From Earliella scabrosa (lineage: Eukaryota; Basidiomycota; Agaricomycetes; Polyporales; Polyporaceae), in the NCBI GenBank assembly GCA_022605405.1, contig JABYQQ010000003.1, forward strand, positions 496,001-560,000: 64,000 nucleotides of DNA, read 5' to 3'. The notes beneath the pieces are model-generated. The model worked only from the letters and a program-made list of their open reading frames with translations, was not told the DNA's origin and searched no databases. Of this stretch, positions 45,421 to 57,313 are shown in pieces. A program made the translations under genes and the position numbers. Within the stretch, counting starts at the first letter, position 1. Each line of letters begins with the position of its first letter.

Positions 45421-48400
45421 TCAGTTCTTCTGCTTGCCCTTCTTCCCCGAGGTCCCATTCGGCTTCGCCTTGATACCGTTAGGTTTGTGTCCGTTCACCG
45501 GCTGGAAAGCTCCGACAATGGTAGGCACACGGAGCGGGACGCTCATCACGTCCTCCAGCTTCTTGCGGACTTCGCGCTCGGTGGTGGTCAGGTTCAGGAT
45601 GGACTTCTCCTTCAGCTCTTGATCGAACTCGAATTCAAGAGCGCGAAGTTTCTGCCATCTGCAAGGAGCCGAGATGATGAGAACCAACATAAACAGCTCT
45701 GAGTAAAACACGTACCCAGCGTGACGATGACATTTCTTCTTGCCTCTGCACCACCAGTCGCCGTCCTCACTGGTACCATCTACGTGCATGCCTTCCTCGC
45801 CGGTGTCATTGGGCTGAGCTCGCGACACTTCGTAGCTCTCCAGGACGCTGGGGCCAAACTCGGCACACTCGTCATCGTCCCAACACAGCCTAGGGTCCCA
45901 GCCGCACTCGTCCACCCGTTCCGCTCGCTCGGCCGCCATCCGGAGAAGCTTCTGTCGCAGTAAAACGATCTCAAGGTCTTTCTTGAGTTCCTCCCGTTTT
46001 GGCGCAATCGCATCCAGCTGCGCCTGCAATCGGGCAATCGTGCGCTCCCGTTGCGTCTGCACTGGCTTCCGCACCTCGTGAGCTTCTTGGACGAGGCCCC
46101 CGAAAGTAGCACCAGAACGAGTGTCACCCTCTGCCACACCGTTGGGGCCGCCGAGGACCTGGACCTGGACCACGACACCCTCACGAGGCTTCGCGTCTCG
46201 GACGCTCGCCCACAGCTTGATCTGGTCTCCGCCCCATCCCTCGATACGACGCTGCATGTAGACGATCCCGCACTCGTCTGAGCAGAACTTCGAGAACGCG
46301 CCACGAGCAGGCTTATGACAAGCAGAGGGGGACGAGGGGTTGGGATGCTTGAGACCCGTCATGCACCGTTGCTTGTACGTCGTCCTGAGCGGCAGGTTGG
46401 GATTTGCTGACAATTTCATCGTCAATATCCACATCGTCGAAAAAGCGCCCGTATAGGTCTACTCACCTTTCACGCATGGGGGACAAACGAACTGGTCGAT
46501 TAGGTCGACCTCCAAGTCGTTCATCTTCAAGCATTGGGTGTGGTACCATTCGTCGCACCTGGCCGCGTCATATATATGCGTGCATTCCTACAAGAATGGT
46601 GATTGTGCACTTACCGGTCACAAGCGATCATCACTCGGTCCTCGTCGTAGCTTGTCTTGCAGATGCAGTACAACTTGTCATCGACAGCCTCGTCCTCAGG
46701 CTCCTCCTCTTCCTCAGGCTGAGCTTTGGGTTTGGCCGCGGGTTCCGCAGGCGTGGGCATCTCCGACGTCGAACGAGAGCGCGAAGGACCGGCTACCGCA
46801 GACACGCCACGCTTTGCAGCCGAGGCCACTGCGGCGTTCGCCACAGTGGTCTTCTTGCCCTTCGTAATGGGGGCGCCACCAGAGGGAGTGACACGTCCAG
46901 AAGACCCGGCAGTAGCTTCCTTCTCCTTCCCGGCAGGCTTCGCTCTGGGCTTCACGACGGGGCGCGGCTTAGGTTTGGCGGGTTTGACCTTCTCCTGGTC
47001 CTTGTCCTTGTCCTTTTCTTTCTCCCTGTCCTTCTCCTTCTCCGTCACCTTGTCTATATCTTTCTCCTTGTCCTTCTCTTTCCCTGTGACCTTCTCCTTC
47101 TCCTTGCGAGTCGGCTAAGTCATGATCAGCATCGCAAACAACCAACGTGAAATTCGATCCCTCACCTTTGCGACAGCATCCTTCTTCTTCATGCTTGCCG
47201 ATGCGCTCGTGGTGTCGAGACTGTCCGTCTTCACGTCCGACTTCTCGGACTTCGTCCTGGCCTGCGCTGGCGGGGCAAGAGGTGGGGGCATGACGACGCG
47301 TTCGGAGGATGCGGGTGTAGAGGGTGGTGCGTGTTGGAGAGGAGTGGTCGTTGCAACCCCCTTCCGGGCCACAGACTCTTTGACTGTGGTCGGCTTCTCA
47401 TGTCTGGAGGCTTTGGCGGAAGGCGCATGATGTGAATGCGAGTGGCGCGGCTTGTCATCCACCAGACTGAGTAACTCGTCATCGAGGTCGTTGCCCATCA
47501 TGACATCGGGGTCGGCGCTCGCCTCTCGGGTCGCACTCGCGGCCAAGTCCTCTAGAGTGAAGTCTGTGCCAGCCTCAGAACGAGGCGAAGCGGCGGTAAG
47601 AGGGAAGTCATCCGGAGGAATACCGTCCAGTTCCTGCTCAAGGAGAGCGGTAGGGTCGGGGGAGCGAGACTGAGAACGGCTCGGAGGTCTTTTGGTCGCT
47701 CGCTTCGATTCGGGCTTGCGGACTGGGGACGGGGTGCGGGATTTGAGTAACTGCTCCACCACCGATGTGGCAGGGGCTGGAGGAGGAGAGGCATCCGAGA
47801 AGTATGGAGTTTGAGGTGGTTCCTCAGGCGCCAGGGACGACCGACGCGATCCATGCTGCGGAGAGCCCTCCTCGTCGGCGAAATGCTCCAACAGCCACTC
47901 GTGAGGATCCTGTTCGCGAGTACGATCTGGAGGATGGCGTGGTGAGGCTGGTTCGGGATGCGTTCCGCCACCAGTAGGGCTCAACAGCACTGATTGCGCG
48001 TTGAAGACGTCTTGCGGCGGTATGGTCGGTTGGGCCTCCTCCTCTTTGGTGACTACTGTGGGTGAGACGGCAGGCTCTGGTACCCTTGTCGGAGGAGGCG
48101 GAGAATGTGTCTCGTTCTCCTCTAAGGGCAGGGGCGGATCTTGCGCATGATCTGCTGTTGGCAAAGATTCTTCCTCCTCTGCGGGGATCGCGGGCATTGG
48201 AACGTCCTCTTCTTCCTCCATTGCGATGGCCTGAGGAGCCCCGACTTCCGTCTCCGTCGAGACTTCAGGCTGGTTCACCTCCCCGTCCATGGTTGACGAC
48301 GGTGGCCACATACCGACACTCTCCCCCTCCTCCGTCTTCGGTCCTTCTACCTCCATCGCATCTCCCTCTCCCAGTGTCGTGATTGGCTTTGCCTCATCCA

Positions 48401-50342
48401 CGACCACCAACCCCGTCGGCTCCATTGCATCCTGCACTTCAGCGACCTCCTCCTTCTCCGCCGTCATGCCCCTCGCCTCTGTAGAGTCTCTCTTATCTGT
48501 CGCCTCATGCACCTCGCCAATAGCAGCCACCTGTTCATCTACAACCGACATCTCTTCCGCCTCTCTGCCAGGAGCGACCGTATGCGGAGCTTGTGATTCA
48601 TCCATAGGCTCAGTAGCGACCGCCTGTGCAGGTTCTGAGTCGTCCGCGGATGAGGCGTTGGCATGTACCAGGGGAGAGGTCGCAGTACCCCCTTGACTAT
48701 CTTGGGCGCTTCTCGCAGGAGGGCCAACTGGTCGCGGAGGTTCAGGTGACAAGAGTTGCGAGATGCTAGTGGGTCGAGGGGTCGACTTGACCGGAGTGGC
48801 AGGACGTGAGGGTTGCTCATGGGACACGGCGGGTTGGAAGAATGCAGAAGATGGAATAGAGGGTGTAGCCTCTGCAGTCGTAGCGGTTGTAGGCAGAGGA
48901 GGGAACGCGGGAGAATATGCCGGAGGAGACTCCATAGCTGGTGTCGGACGGGGTAGATTCCTGGGAGTAGAAGGAACGGGCACTGTCGTATGGGCTAGAG
49001 TAGCCGTCCCAGAACTGCCTGTTCGTCTGCGCCTCTTCGTAGGTGGTTCGCTGTCGTGACCGGCCATCCCGCCCAGGGGAATCACAGCCAGAGAGTTAAC
49101 CCGAGCATCCACACGAGGTGAAGGAAGCATGGGACTCCTCTGCATGACAGGGGACATTGATGGTTGAGGAAGGGACGGCGGTATTCGATTCAGCACCGGG
49201 CTCAAGGATGCTCTGCGCGCGGTTTCTCGGATTTCGAGAGGTGTCGGAAGCTCACCGCTCAACCTGCGCCTCTCCTTCGTGGCAGCCTCTACGAGGGCCT
49301 CCAATCCTCCTAAACCCCCGGGACTACCCCGTACTCCAAATCCTGTAACAGGAGACCTTGCGGGTTCCGCATTGAGTAGCGCAGCCACCGACGACGATCT
49401 TGGAGTAGTGAATGGTGCTGCGTCTGGGTGCGTATACGGTCCTGAGTGATAAACAGGAGTGCGAGCGGCTGGGGTTTCGTGACTTGGGGAGGTTACATGA
49501 GAAGGCCCGGGCGGACTGTACGAGTGGGAGGGTGGTTGCAGAGCGTACGGAGGCCCTTGTGGGTTGCTCGTTGATGAAGACTGCGACATCCGCCGGAACC
49601 TGGTCGTGGGTGAGTTCGAAACGTGATGCAACCCAAGTACTGGTGAATGCGACGGTCGTCGGATACTTGGGAATGGTGGAGAAGATTGCTGCGGGGGCGA
49701 GTGTGAATGCGAATGCGAGCGAGGATGCGATAGAGAGGGAAGGGGTGGATATGTGGATGGAGGCGGTAAGTACTCTGAATGCGACGACGTGGGCGGTGAT
49801 AAGTATGAGGACCCCTCACGTAAACGATACTCTGGACGATTGGGGTCTGAACTTCGCCTAGATGATGGGGGTGACCGCGTGGCAGCCTGGGGAGTATAAT
49901 GGGATGTGTAGTTCGATACAAAATCTTCTTCACGGCTCACAGGTGATACCTGGGGCCGAAATTGACTCGTGGAGGCTTCCGGACGACCTACAATGTCGCC
50001 TCTGTAATCTCTCCGAGGACTGGGCTGTGCTAATGTGTGGTCGACTGGATATGGGGACGGACTGTATCTTGGAAGAAGGATGGATTGCGGCACGGCATCG
50101 TAACTGTCTCGGTTATAATCCGAATTCCCTCTACGGTCATATGCGGTGGAGTATGACTCCGGGAAGTCGTTGGGGACCCGAGATTCTCTGAACTCGAAAT
50201 CCACAGGAGGAGGAACGCCAGGGCCAGAGAGATTGGCTGGGAGTGGCGATGGGTGGGGATGAGTGGCAGTGGGTTGTGATTGGTCGGCAGCCTCGTCGTC
50301 AGCGCAGAGTAGAGAGGAGATCTTCAGTCGACGTCCAGCCAT
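45421..50342 (-). CDS. COMPASS subunit Spp1/CFP1-like PHD-finger protein with giant disordered N-terminus
   Basis: Exon 1 (50342-47166) encodes 1,059 residues that are Pro/Ser/Glu-rich and mostly disordered. Exon 2 (47114-46615) adds a Lys/Glu/Asp repeat ('KEKDREKEKDKDKDQEK') and begins the PHD finger, which runs 'LYCICKTSYDEDRVMIACDR' then 'CDEWYHTQCLK' and 'QFVCPPCV' after an intron. Next comes the CFP1-type C-terminal zinc region ('SKFCSDECGIVYMQRRIEGW'), a coiled coil ('QRERTIARLQAQLDAIAPKR') and 'DWWCRGKKKCHRHAGWQKLR' across the last intron. This order, PHD then CpG-binding-protein C-terminal domain, identifies Spp1/CFP1, the H3K4me3-reading subunit of the Set1 complex. I see no CXXC domain. 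Yeast Spp1 is about 350 residues; this one is near 1,500. Confidence 0.9.
46985..47110 (-). repeat. Short-period repeat encoding charged Lys/Glu/Asp segment
   Basis: The plus strand reads as imperfect repeats of CCTTGT/CCTTCT-like hexamers. On the minus strand these encode alternating Lys, Glu and Asp inside the Spp1-like protein. This is coding low complexity, not an independent element. Confidence 0.7.
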
Positions 50343-51244
50343 TCGTCAATAGAGGAAGCAGAGGTAACGTGGGCACGATGAGAGGTGACGGACGAGGGAC
50401 GAGGGTTGTAGAACGGGGAGAGGAGGGTTTCGTCTGGCACTCGCACATCTCGAAGTCACAATGAACAAGACAAGGTCACAAATCCCATCCCCGCGCTATC
50501 GCAATGTTCGGACCATGTCTCTCAATCCAAGTTATCCAACTATGCAGCGCATGCTCCCGGTTCTTCCGTGGGTGTGTTGGTGACGGTTGACGGTGGGAGC
50601 GACCGAGAAGCAACCCCATGAATTCGTTGAGATGCCCATCCCGTGAAGTCCACTCAGAGTCACGCAGTGTCTGGACGAAGTGATTAACTTTGATTGGTTG
50701 GGAAAATGTACAACGAGACATTGCGACGCAGCTCATGCAGCGGCCGCGAAGAGCCAACTGCTAAGACAAAAGTCCCATCTCCACAGCACGAGTGCGCCGC
50801 ACCCAAGTCCCATCGTTCACAACCGTAGCCTTCTCGATCTCCAGCCCATTGTGACGGTCTCAAGGTCCTCGACCCACTCAAGTCCAGCAAGCCGGCGAGC
50901 GAGTCATCGTCGAGATGCTTTTGAGGGCTGTGATAAAAACGGTCAACAAGCGAACGATGAGGACGACGGCGGGGAACCTGCGGGGAACTGACCTGTGGTA
51001 TAAGCGTTTAAGGTGCGGGCTTAGGCGGCGCAGGCTTATAAGGGTGTGAAGAACTGTACAGCGATCGGCGGGTGGCTTGGAGGCGGACCCCGCTTAGCGG
51101 TCACGGGGTCCTCGGCCAGAGCAGGATTCGTTGAGAGGACTCGGAGAACCCCTCTTGCCCCCGCCGTCAATCCACTCGCCAGTACCCAGCTGCACAGGGA
51201 TCTTATTCCCCTACTGATCGCACAAGAGGGCCCCGTCACATAAC
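50343..51244. promoter_or_regulatory. Divergent promoter region, Spp1-like / Stm1-like
   Basis: This 902-base gap lies between divergent starts. No open frame has family resemblance or splice context. Confidence 0.4.
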
Positions 51245-52551
51245 ATGTCGGTGGCCAGCAGAAATCCGTTTGCTCTCCTCGATGGTGAGTGTTTGTCCAT
51301 CCATCCCTTCTCCTCGTCGCTTGCTTTGCAAATAGTTCCCCGGATTTTATGGCCAAAGACCGAGTCTGACCATCTTCTTCTCATTACGAGCAGAGGACGC
51401 CTCGCGGCCGGCGAGTCCCTCTCCTGCCGCCCCGGCGAAGCAGGCAGCGCCCGCCCCTGCACCCACGCGTGGAACGCAGAAGACTCGCGGTGGCCCCGCC
51501 TCAAGAGGCGGTCGCTACTACCAGCGTGGCGGGAAGACTGCCCCTCGCGACAAGGAGAACGCGGAGGTAGCTGGAGAGGACGCCTCTGCTGAGCCTAAGA
51601 AACGCGGTACGTACGCCTCCCTCGCTCTCAAGATCTCTCAAGATCAAGACTGACCGATGTGACTGCTTCAATCACCTTCTCATACTCCACGTCGCCGGTG
51701 ATCAATGTAGCCGACGGTGAAGGCCGTGGCCGCGGACGGGGCAGGGGTCGTGGTGGCGACCGTGGGCGGGGCCGGGGTCGTCAGTTTGACCGCCACAGTG
51801 CGACCGGCAAGACGTTAGTCGTCTTTCCTCCTGTCTTATTTCCCATCACTTACCGGATGTGATTCACAGCGACTCTGAGAAGAAGGTCCACCAGGGCTGG
51901 GGCGGAGACGAAGGCACCTCTGAGCTCAAGGCCGAGACCGCTGCTGCGACCGATGCTGCCGCAGAGAACACCGAGTGGGGCGCTACAGCCGGCGATGCTG
52001 ATGCGTGGGGTGCCGCCGCTCCTGCTGAAGCCCCCGCGGAGGGCGCGGCAGCTGAAGGCGAGAAGGCTGGCGAACGCGAAGGGCGTAAGCCTCGCGAGCC
52101 CGAGGAGGAGGACAACACCCTCACTCTTGACGAGTACCGCAAGAAGCAGGGCAGTCTTGAGATCGTGCCCAAGCTTGAGGGACGCAAGGTCGATGACTCT
52201 GCCTTCAAGGACGCCGTCGTCGTCACCAAGAAGGACGAGGAGGAGACCGCATACTTCGTCGGCAAGGTATGTTTGTTGTTGCTCAAGGATCGAAGAGTCT
52301 AACATGGTTCTTATCAGACGAAAAATGCTCCTAAGGCGAAGGCCAAGAAGGAGGAGAAGGTCTACATTGAGATCGACGCTCGCTTTGAGCGTCCCTCTCG
52401 TGGTGGCCGCGGCCGTGGTGGTGACCGTGGCGGCGAGCGCGGTACTCGTGGCCGTGGTCGTGGTGGAGGTCGTGGCCGCGGTGGCAACGCTCCGAATGCC
52501 TCCGCGCCCCTCAACGTCGACGACGAGACTGCGTTCCCATCGCTCGCTTGA
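51245..52551 (+). CDS. Stm1/SERBP1-like RGG ribosome-associated protein
   Basis: Five exons (51245-51284, 51394-51606, 51711-51813, 51870-52266, 52318-52551) give 328 residues. The start 'MSVASRNPFALLDEDASRPA' is the Stm1/HABP4 family opening. Two RGG-rich stretches flank the core: 'GEGRGRGRGRGRGGDRGRGR' in exon 3 and a second RGG block in exon 5. The core has 'FDRHSATGKTDSEKKVHQGW' with 'GWGGDEGTSEL', then the HABP4/PAI-RBP1 signature 'LTLDEYRKKQG'. It ends 'LNVDDETAFPSLA'. The family binds idle 80S ribosomes and G-rich RNA and protects ribosomes in dormancy. Confidence 0.92.
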
Positions 52552-53233
52552 GACGCAAACAAATCCACTGTCTTGGTCGTTGTCGACTGAGCCCTTGACT
52601 CCTTGCTCCACGAGAGGTTCTGACAAAAAAACGGAGTCATCCCATCTCATTCCCGATCGTCCGTTTGTTGGTCTGTCTTGACATCTGTGCGCATATTCTG
52701 CATCATCCTCTCACCTCGTATTTCTTCCCCGTCTCTCACTGCTGTCCATGTACCATGTGCCTCTACTCTCGATTCAGTAGTAGCTGTTCACTTACCATCC
52801 CTGACATGACGTATGAAGCAAGACTATGCTCGGTATCTTATGTTCTGTGGCTCTCCATATTTAGTCGTGTTGTATACGAGGTGTAAGACCGTCGATGCAG
52901 TTCGCGCTCAGAAACAGTGCTGTAAATACACCCAATCTGTGTGCCGCCGTGTGCTCTTAATGGCATGACCCGATCCAAGTTCGCCGACTTGATGCAGGTT
53001 GCAACGTGTTGTGAAGCGATACGCTCGAATGCGCGTGTACAGTTTGCTTCGTCTCCTCCAAGACGATTCGTTGGACTTGATCTAGTACGTTGTCTCTGCA
53101 AACAGAGGTCTACGGTGAGTTAGATCACGGTGTGTTCATTGTAAATCTGATTACGCGTCGAACTTTTGCAGCACCACTCGCGCTGAGACTGAATCCTAGT
53201 CTAGGACTGTTCTGAGCGACAAGACAAGACACG
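52552..53233. other. Intergenic region
   Basis: This 682-base gap lies between two plus-strand genes. It begins with an A/T- and C/T-rich 3' region of the Stm1-like gene and ends with the promoter of the phosphatase gene. I see no RNA gene. Confidence 0.4.
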
Positions 53234-54436
53234 ATGACTATTGAGTATGTCTATATCGCCAGACATGGTGCGCATACAATCTGCTACAGCTTGACGCACG
53301 CGGTATTGACCACAGACCCACCAGGCTTTCGCATGAATTGGGTCACAGACGACTGGTATGATCCTCTTACATTGCCACAACACAGTGCTAACTGGGCTTC
53401 ATGGACGTATCAGGGAAAGCGTCACAGGTGAGGCTTGCCTATGCCCATAGTACAACTTTCCGGGCACTGAGGAATGCTCACCGTTACACAGGACTTCCGC
53501 GCGATCCACCTCTGGCGGATTTTGGCTTGACTCAAGCAGAGGAACTGGCGCGATTCTTCCTGTCCTTCCCAGAGGAGGAGCGGCCGACTGCCATCTTCTC
53601 CTCCCCATACTGTGAGACTGTCTACCCCGTAGCAGCTGACCTAGTCAACACCATCTTGGGTAGCTAACCGTACTAAATGCATAGATCGCTGTCTGCAAAC
53701 CGCCAAACCCAGTGCGGAACTGCTCAAGCTTCCGCTCTACGTAGAGCACGGTGAGCTGCACGATTGTTCCTCCATCACGCATGTCCCTGACAGAGATGAG
53801 TGCATTCAGGCCTCTCGGAGTGGTACTCGCCTGCGGTACCTGGGACAGGCCTTCACCCACGTCCCGCATCCGCGACCGACCTCCGTGCCTACTTCCCCGA
53901 GATCGACGACTCCTGGAAATCGATCTACTATCCCGCGCGCAAGGGAGAGGACATCCAGGAGGTCCACGCCCGCGCTGGGGGCCTGATGCGTGCGCTGGTC
54001 CCCGCGGTGGAGCATCGTTTCGGCGGGAAGCACAAGCGCATCCTCCTTGTCAGCCACGCCGCGACGGTCATCGCGCTCACGCGCGAGCTTGTAGGCGACC
54101 GGAGCCTCGCCCTGCGCGTTGGGTGTTGCACCTTGACTGATCTGCAGCGCACGCAAGGTTCCCCGAAGGCTGTCGGCTGCTGGGAGGCGAAGAAGCTCGC
54201 GGACGGCAGCCACATGAAGGAGGGTATTACCCGAGACTGGGGGTTCGAGGACGCCATTGTCGTCGATGGCAAGGTTAGTGGTTTTGTTGCTCAGCGTTAT
54301 CCTGTCATGCGATGCTCATTCATACACGCCCTAGGTGATCAGCCACCCAGGAGAGCCCGGAACCGAGAACGAGGTCGATCACCCAGTTGGGCTTCAAATT
54401 GACCATCTCCCGCACGAGATACGTGCGCATATATAG
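53234..54436 (+). CDS. Histidine phosphatase superfamily protein (phosphoglycerate-mutase-like)
   Basis: Seven exons are needed. The start 'MTIEYVYIARHGFRMNWVTD' contains the phosphohistidine RHG motif, split by the first intron. A 14-base micro-exon at 53414-53427 rebuilds 'DDWESVTGLPRDPPLADFG'; then come 'RPTAIFSSPYYRCLQTAKPS', 'HGLSEWYSPAVPGTGLHPRP' and the second catalytic histidine in 'KRILLVSHAATVIAL'. The last exon begins after the acceptor at about 54334 and ends 'GLQIDHLPHEIRAHI'. Close fungal relatives are often annotated as phosphoglycerate-mutase-like or TFIIIC tau55-related proteins; I cannot choose a substrate. There is no signal peptide. Confidence 0.87.
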
Positions 54437-54590
54437 ACGAGAGGAACAACATCGCCGTAGATCTATAGAGCATACATTCATCGTTGGCTCGTTTGCGAAC
54501 CGGATCTTGGCTATCGTACACATCTACGTAGATGATCTACACAGTACACACTTACACGCCTCCTGTAGAGTCCGTTCTTTCTTCTTCGAT

Positions 54591-55881
54591 CTAGAAGGTC
54601 ACGAATGCACTAGCATAACTGACGCTCGAGTCCTTGATCGTCATGCACTGGCTGCTCTGCTCGTAGCGCACCCACTTGAGCTTTGGCGTCTTGCCGTCCT
54701 TCTCCAACACGGTAAGCGCACCGAGGAGGACGCCGATGGGATGACGACCGCAGATGGTGTTCTTCGTCCTCGCTAGGTAGTCGGCGAAATCATGGTGCGC
54801 CTGGGCAGCCGTGAAGGGAGGCATCGTGAGGAGTTCCATGGCTTCGTGGTCCAGAGCAGATATGGACGCATAGATGGGGTGGTCCTTGAGAGCAGCGGGA
54901 GATGGGTCAGAGCGAGACAAGCGTATAGCAGGGGTCGAACTCGGAGGCGGCTTGGGATAATAGAAGGTGTACTGGAAGCGGGTGCCCCTGGGGAGGGCGT
55001 GAGCATGGATCGATCGACGCGCGATGGTAGACGTACCAGTGACAGAAGTCGCTGGAGACGACGAAGATGGTGTCCTCTCTTGCCAGGTATGGAGCAAGGA
55101 CACCGCCATAAAAGACCTCCTTGTCGTAGTCAATTGCTCCGACGAGGATGGGAACTATCTTGATGTCTAATCTGTTGAAGAGTTAGATCATGTTTGATAA
55201 CTTGAGGATACTCAGTGGTGCATCTCACCCTTCGAATGCCTTCCTGATGTAGGGAAGATGCATCTCGATGCTGTGCTCGTCCTCATCGGTCTGGAGAGTC
55301 ATCTCGCTGAAGTGTCCTGTTTGTTTGAGCTCCTGTGTTGCTGATACGGGGTCAATACAGCGTAAGTTCACAGGTGGGACGGGGTCACTCACTCTCCAGG
55401 TCAATCGGCAAGACACCGAGTGGCGTCTCGTATTGCTTACACCGGGAAAGAGCGCAGCCGTCTAGGTAGACATGATGCGATGGGCCCAGAACGAATACTC
55501 TCTTGCTAGATAAAACTTCAGTGAGCGTATCGCATCAGGCGTGATGAACGACGCACATTCCTGTGGTGTCGATGCTCTTGTATGCCCAAGCCGCTGCGCG
55601 TCCGGAGTACGAGTATCCCGCATGACTGCGTTCGATCAGCTACAACTTGGTCCAGAGCGACTAGCTGCTCACGGTGCGATGATAGCCTTGGTACCTGGGA
55701 CGGGCGGCCTGAAATCGTCCTCTGGAGGGGGACTCACGGCTTGAAGCCAAGAGGATAATTCCTGGTCCAACTTCTTTGAGTTTCCCGTATACCAGGAGTC
55801 CGCATGCGTCGCTTGTCTGATTCCTTGATCACTACAGATTGGCAACGAAGTCGATCATCTATATACGCACCGGGATGCCAT
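54591..55881 (-). CDS. MEMO1 family protein
   Basis: The protein is about 330 residues. Exon 1 has only four codons (ATG at 55881), splicing to give '[16 protein letters not shown]', the MEMO start. Metal-site blocks are present: '[17 protein letters not shown]', '[18 protein letters not shown]', '[18 protein letters not shown]' and '[20 protein letters not shown]'. The ending '[12 protein letters not shown]' is also typical. MEMO proteins bind copper or iron in a fold like extradiol dioxygenases and are linked to redox control and, in animals, motility signalling. The fungal role is unclear. A usual Gly in the first block is Asp here ('HADS'). Confidence 0.88.
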
Positions 55882-56280
55882 CGTTGTACAATGCAGACTC
55901 TTCAGAGCAGAAGACAGATCGGAATCAGTGCCCTCCACTTGATGCGCACTCTTGAAAGGGCCAACTGGACGGCAGAACTCGCGTCTTTCAAGCTAAGACG
56001 CTCCGGAAATCTGCCCGATAACACGTGTACGCCTATTGTTACTTGTACGACATAGCGCCCGGCATAGTACCGCAATAGATCCCCTTAGGACCACCGCGGG
56101 TCAACAGACGGGTCAACGGTGTTCCATATAGACGACAGCATGAAGCTACGGTGCACGGACGAGTAGCTATGTGGATCGTTAGCCTGGGTCATGGTCGCAT
56201 GTCGATTGTCTTCGGCATAGGCAAATGGATACATGGGTAGAGAGCAGTAGACGAAACAACGATGATACCGACACGACCTT
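55882..56280. promoter_or_regulatory. Promoter of MEMO1-like gene and 3' region of eL32
   Basis: This 399-base gap lies between two minus-strand genes. No other feature is supported. Confidence 0.4.
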
Positions 56281-56886
56281 TTACTCCTCTGACCGCAGAC
56301 GGGCCGTGGGGTTGGTGACCTTCACACCAAGAACCTTCGCCCTGTAGGACTTGTGAGCACTGCGTAGGTGGCAAGCAGAGACAACAACTCGTACCTCTCG
56401 AGAATGAGTGTCCGGTTGCGGCTGCTCACGTTGTGTGCGATCTCCGCCGCAAAGCTTTTGTTGTGCATGAGGAGAAGATCAACTTCCCGGACGTTGCTGA
56501 CCAAGAACTTCTTGAGGCCGTTAGGGAGGAGGTGGCGGGTCTGTGATGCGCATGATGAGTACCGGTCATAGCTCCTCGACTGCGGAGCCTATCCCACCTT
56601 CTTGTTGCTGCCGTAACCGATCTACAGGGATGTTTGGAATGAGCATGGTGGAGGACACTAGACCGTGCTTCAAACGCACCTTGGGCATGGGCAGCTGGCC
56701 CTTGAACCGACGCCGTACGCGGTTGTCAATACCCTTCGGTTTCCTCCATGCCTCCTTCACGCTCTTGTAGCGGTCGGACTGGTGGCGCCTACAAGATACA
56801 AGTCAAGGCCTGACCAGACAAACACGCGTGCACTGATCTCACTTGAAGTGCTTGGTGCGCTTCTTAACGATAGGGACCTTGACCAT
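56281..56886 (-). CDS. RPL32: 60S ribosomal protein eL32
   Basis: Five exons (56886-56843, 56788-56680, 56621-56598, 56540-56395, 56341-56281) give 127 residues. The sequence reads '[20 protein letters not shown]', '[20 protein letters not shown]', '[20 protein letters not shown]', '[20 protein letters not shown]' and ends '[11 protein letters not shown]', clearly eL32 of the large subunit. Exon 3 is only 24 bases. The gene is divergent from the kinase gene across 427 bases. Confidence 0.96.
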
Positions 56887-57313
56887 GGCGGACTGAAGCG
56901 AAGGAGGTGAGCGGACGAGCGAGGACAGAGCAGCACAAGACAAGGCAGCCCAGGGTCATCCGCGGAGTCGACTTCGCATCCATTGCCTCCTGAGCGAAAT
57001 CCACGGGCAAGAGCGGCATCGACGGAGTGCAGGGACACTGGGCTGTCTGATCGCACGTTCAGCATGACGGACTTACGACTCGTGAGGCTTGAGGAGGGCG
57101 TTGAGGGGGGCGTACTGAGGCTGGAGGGCGATGCGAGATTTCGGTGGGGGCGGCGGGCGTCTGTGCCACGTGGGGTTGCCGAATCTGGGGGAGATGGCGG
57201 GCGGCTGTTGGCTTATCACCCGACGAGGGCCCGTGTGGCAGCTGGCATAAGAAGGAGAGCCCGCCGGATCGAGGGGGCGACCAATTGGGGCCGGGGGAGA
57301 TAGAGCCACGACG
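56887..57313. promoter_or_regulatory. Divergent promoter region, eL32 / PAS-kinase-like
   Basis: This 427-base gap is shared by a ribosomal protein gene and a kinase gene. No coding feature is supported. Confidence 0.45.
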
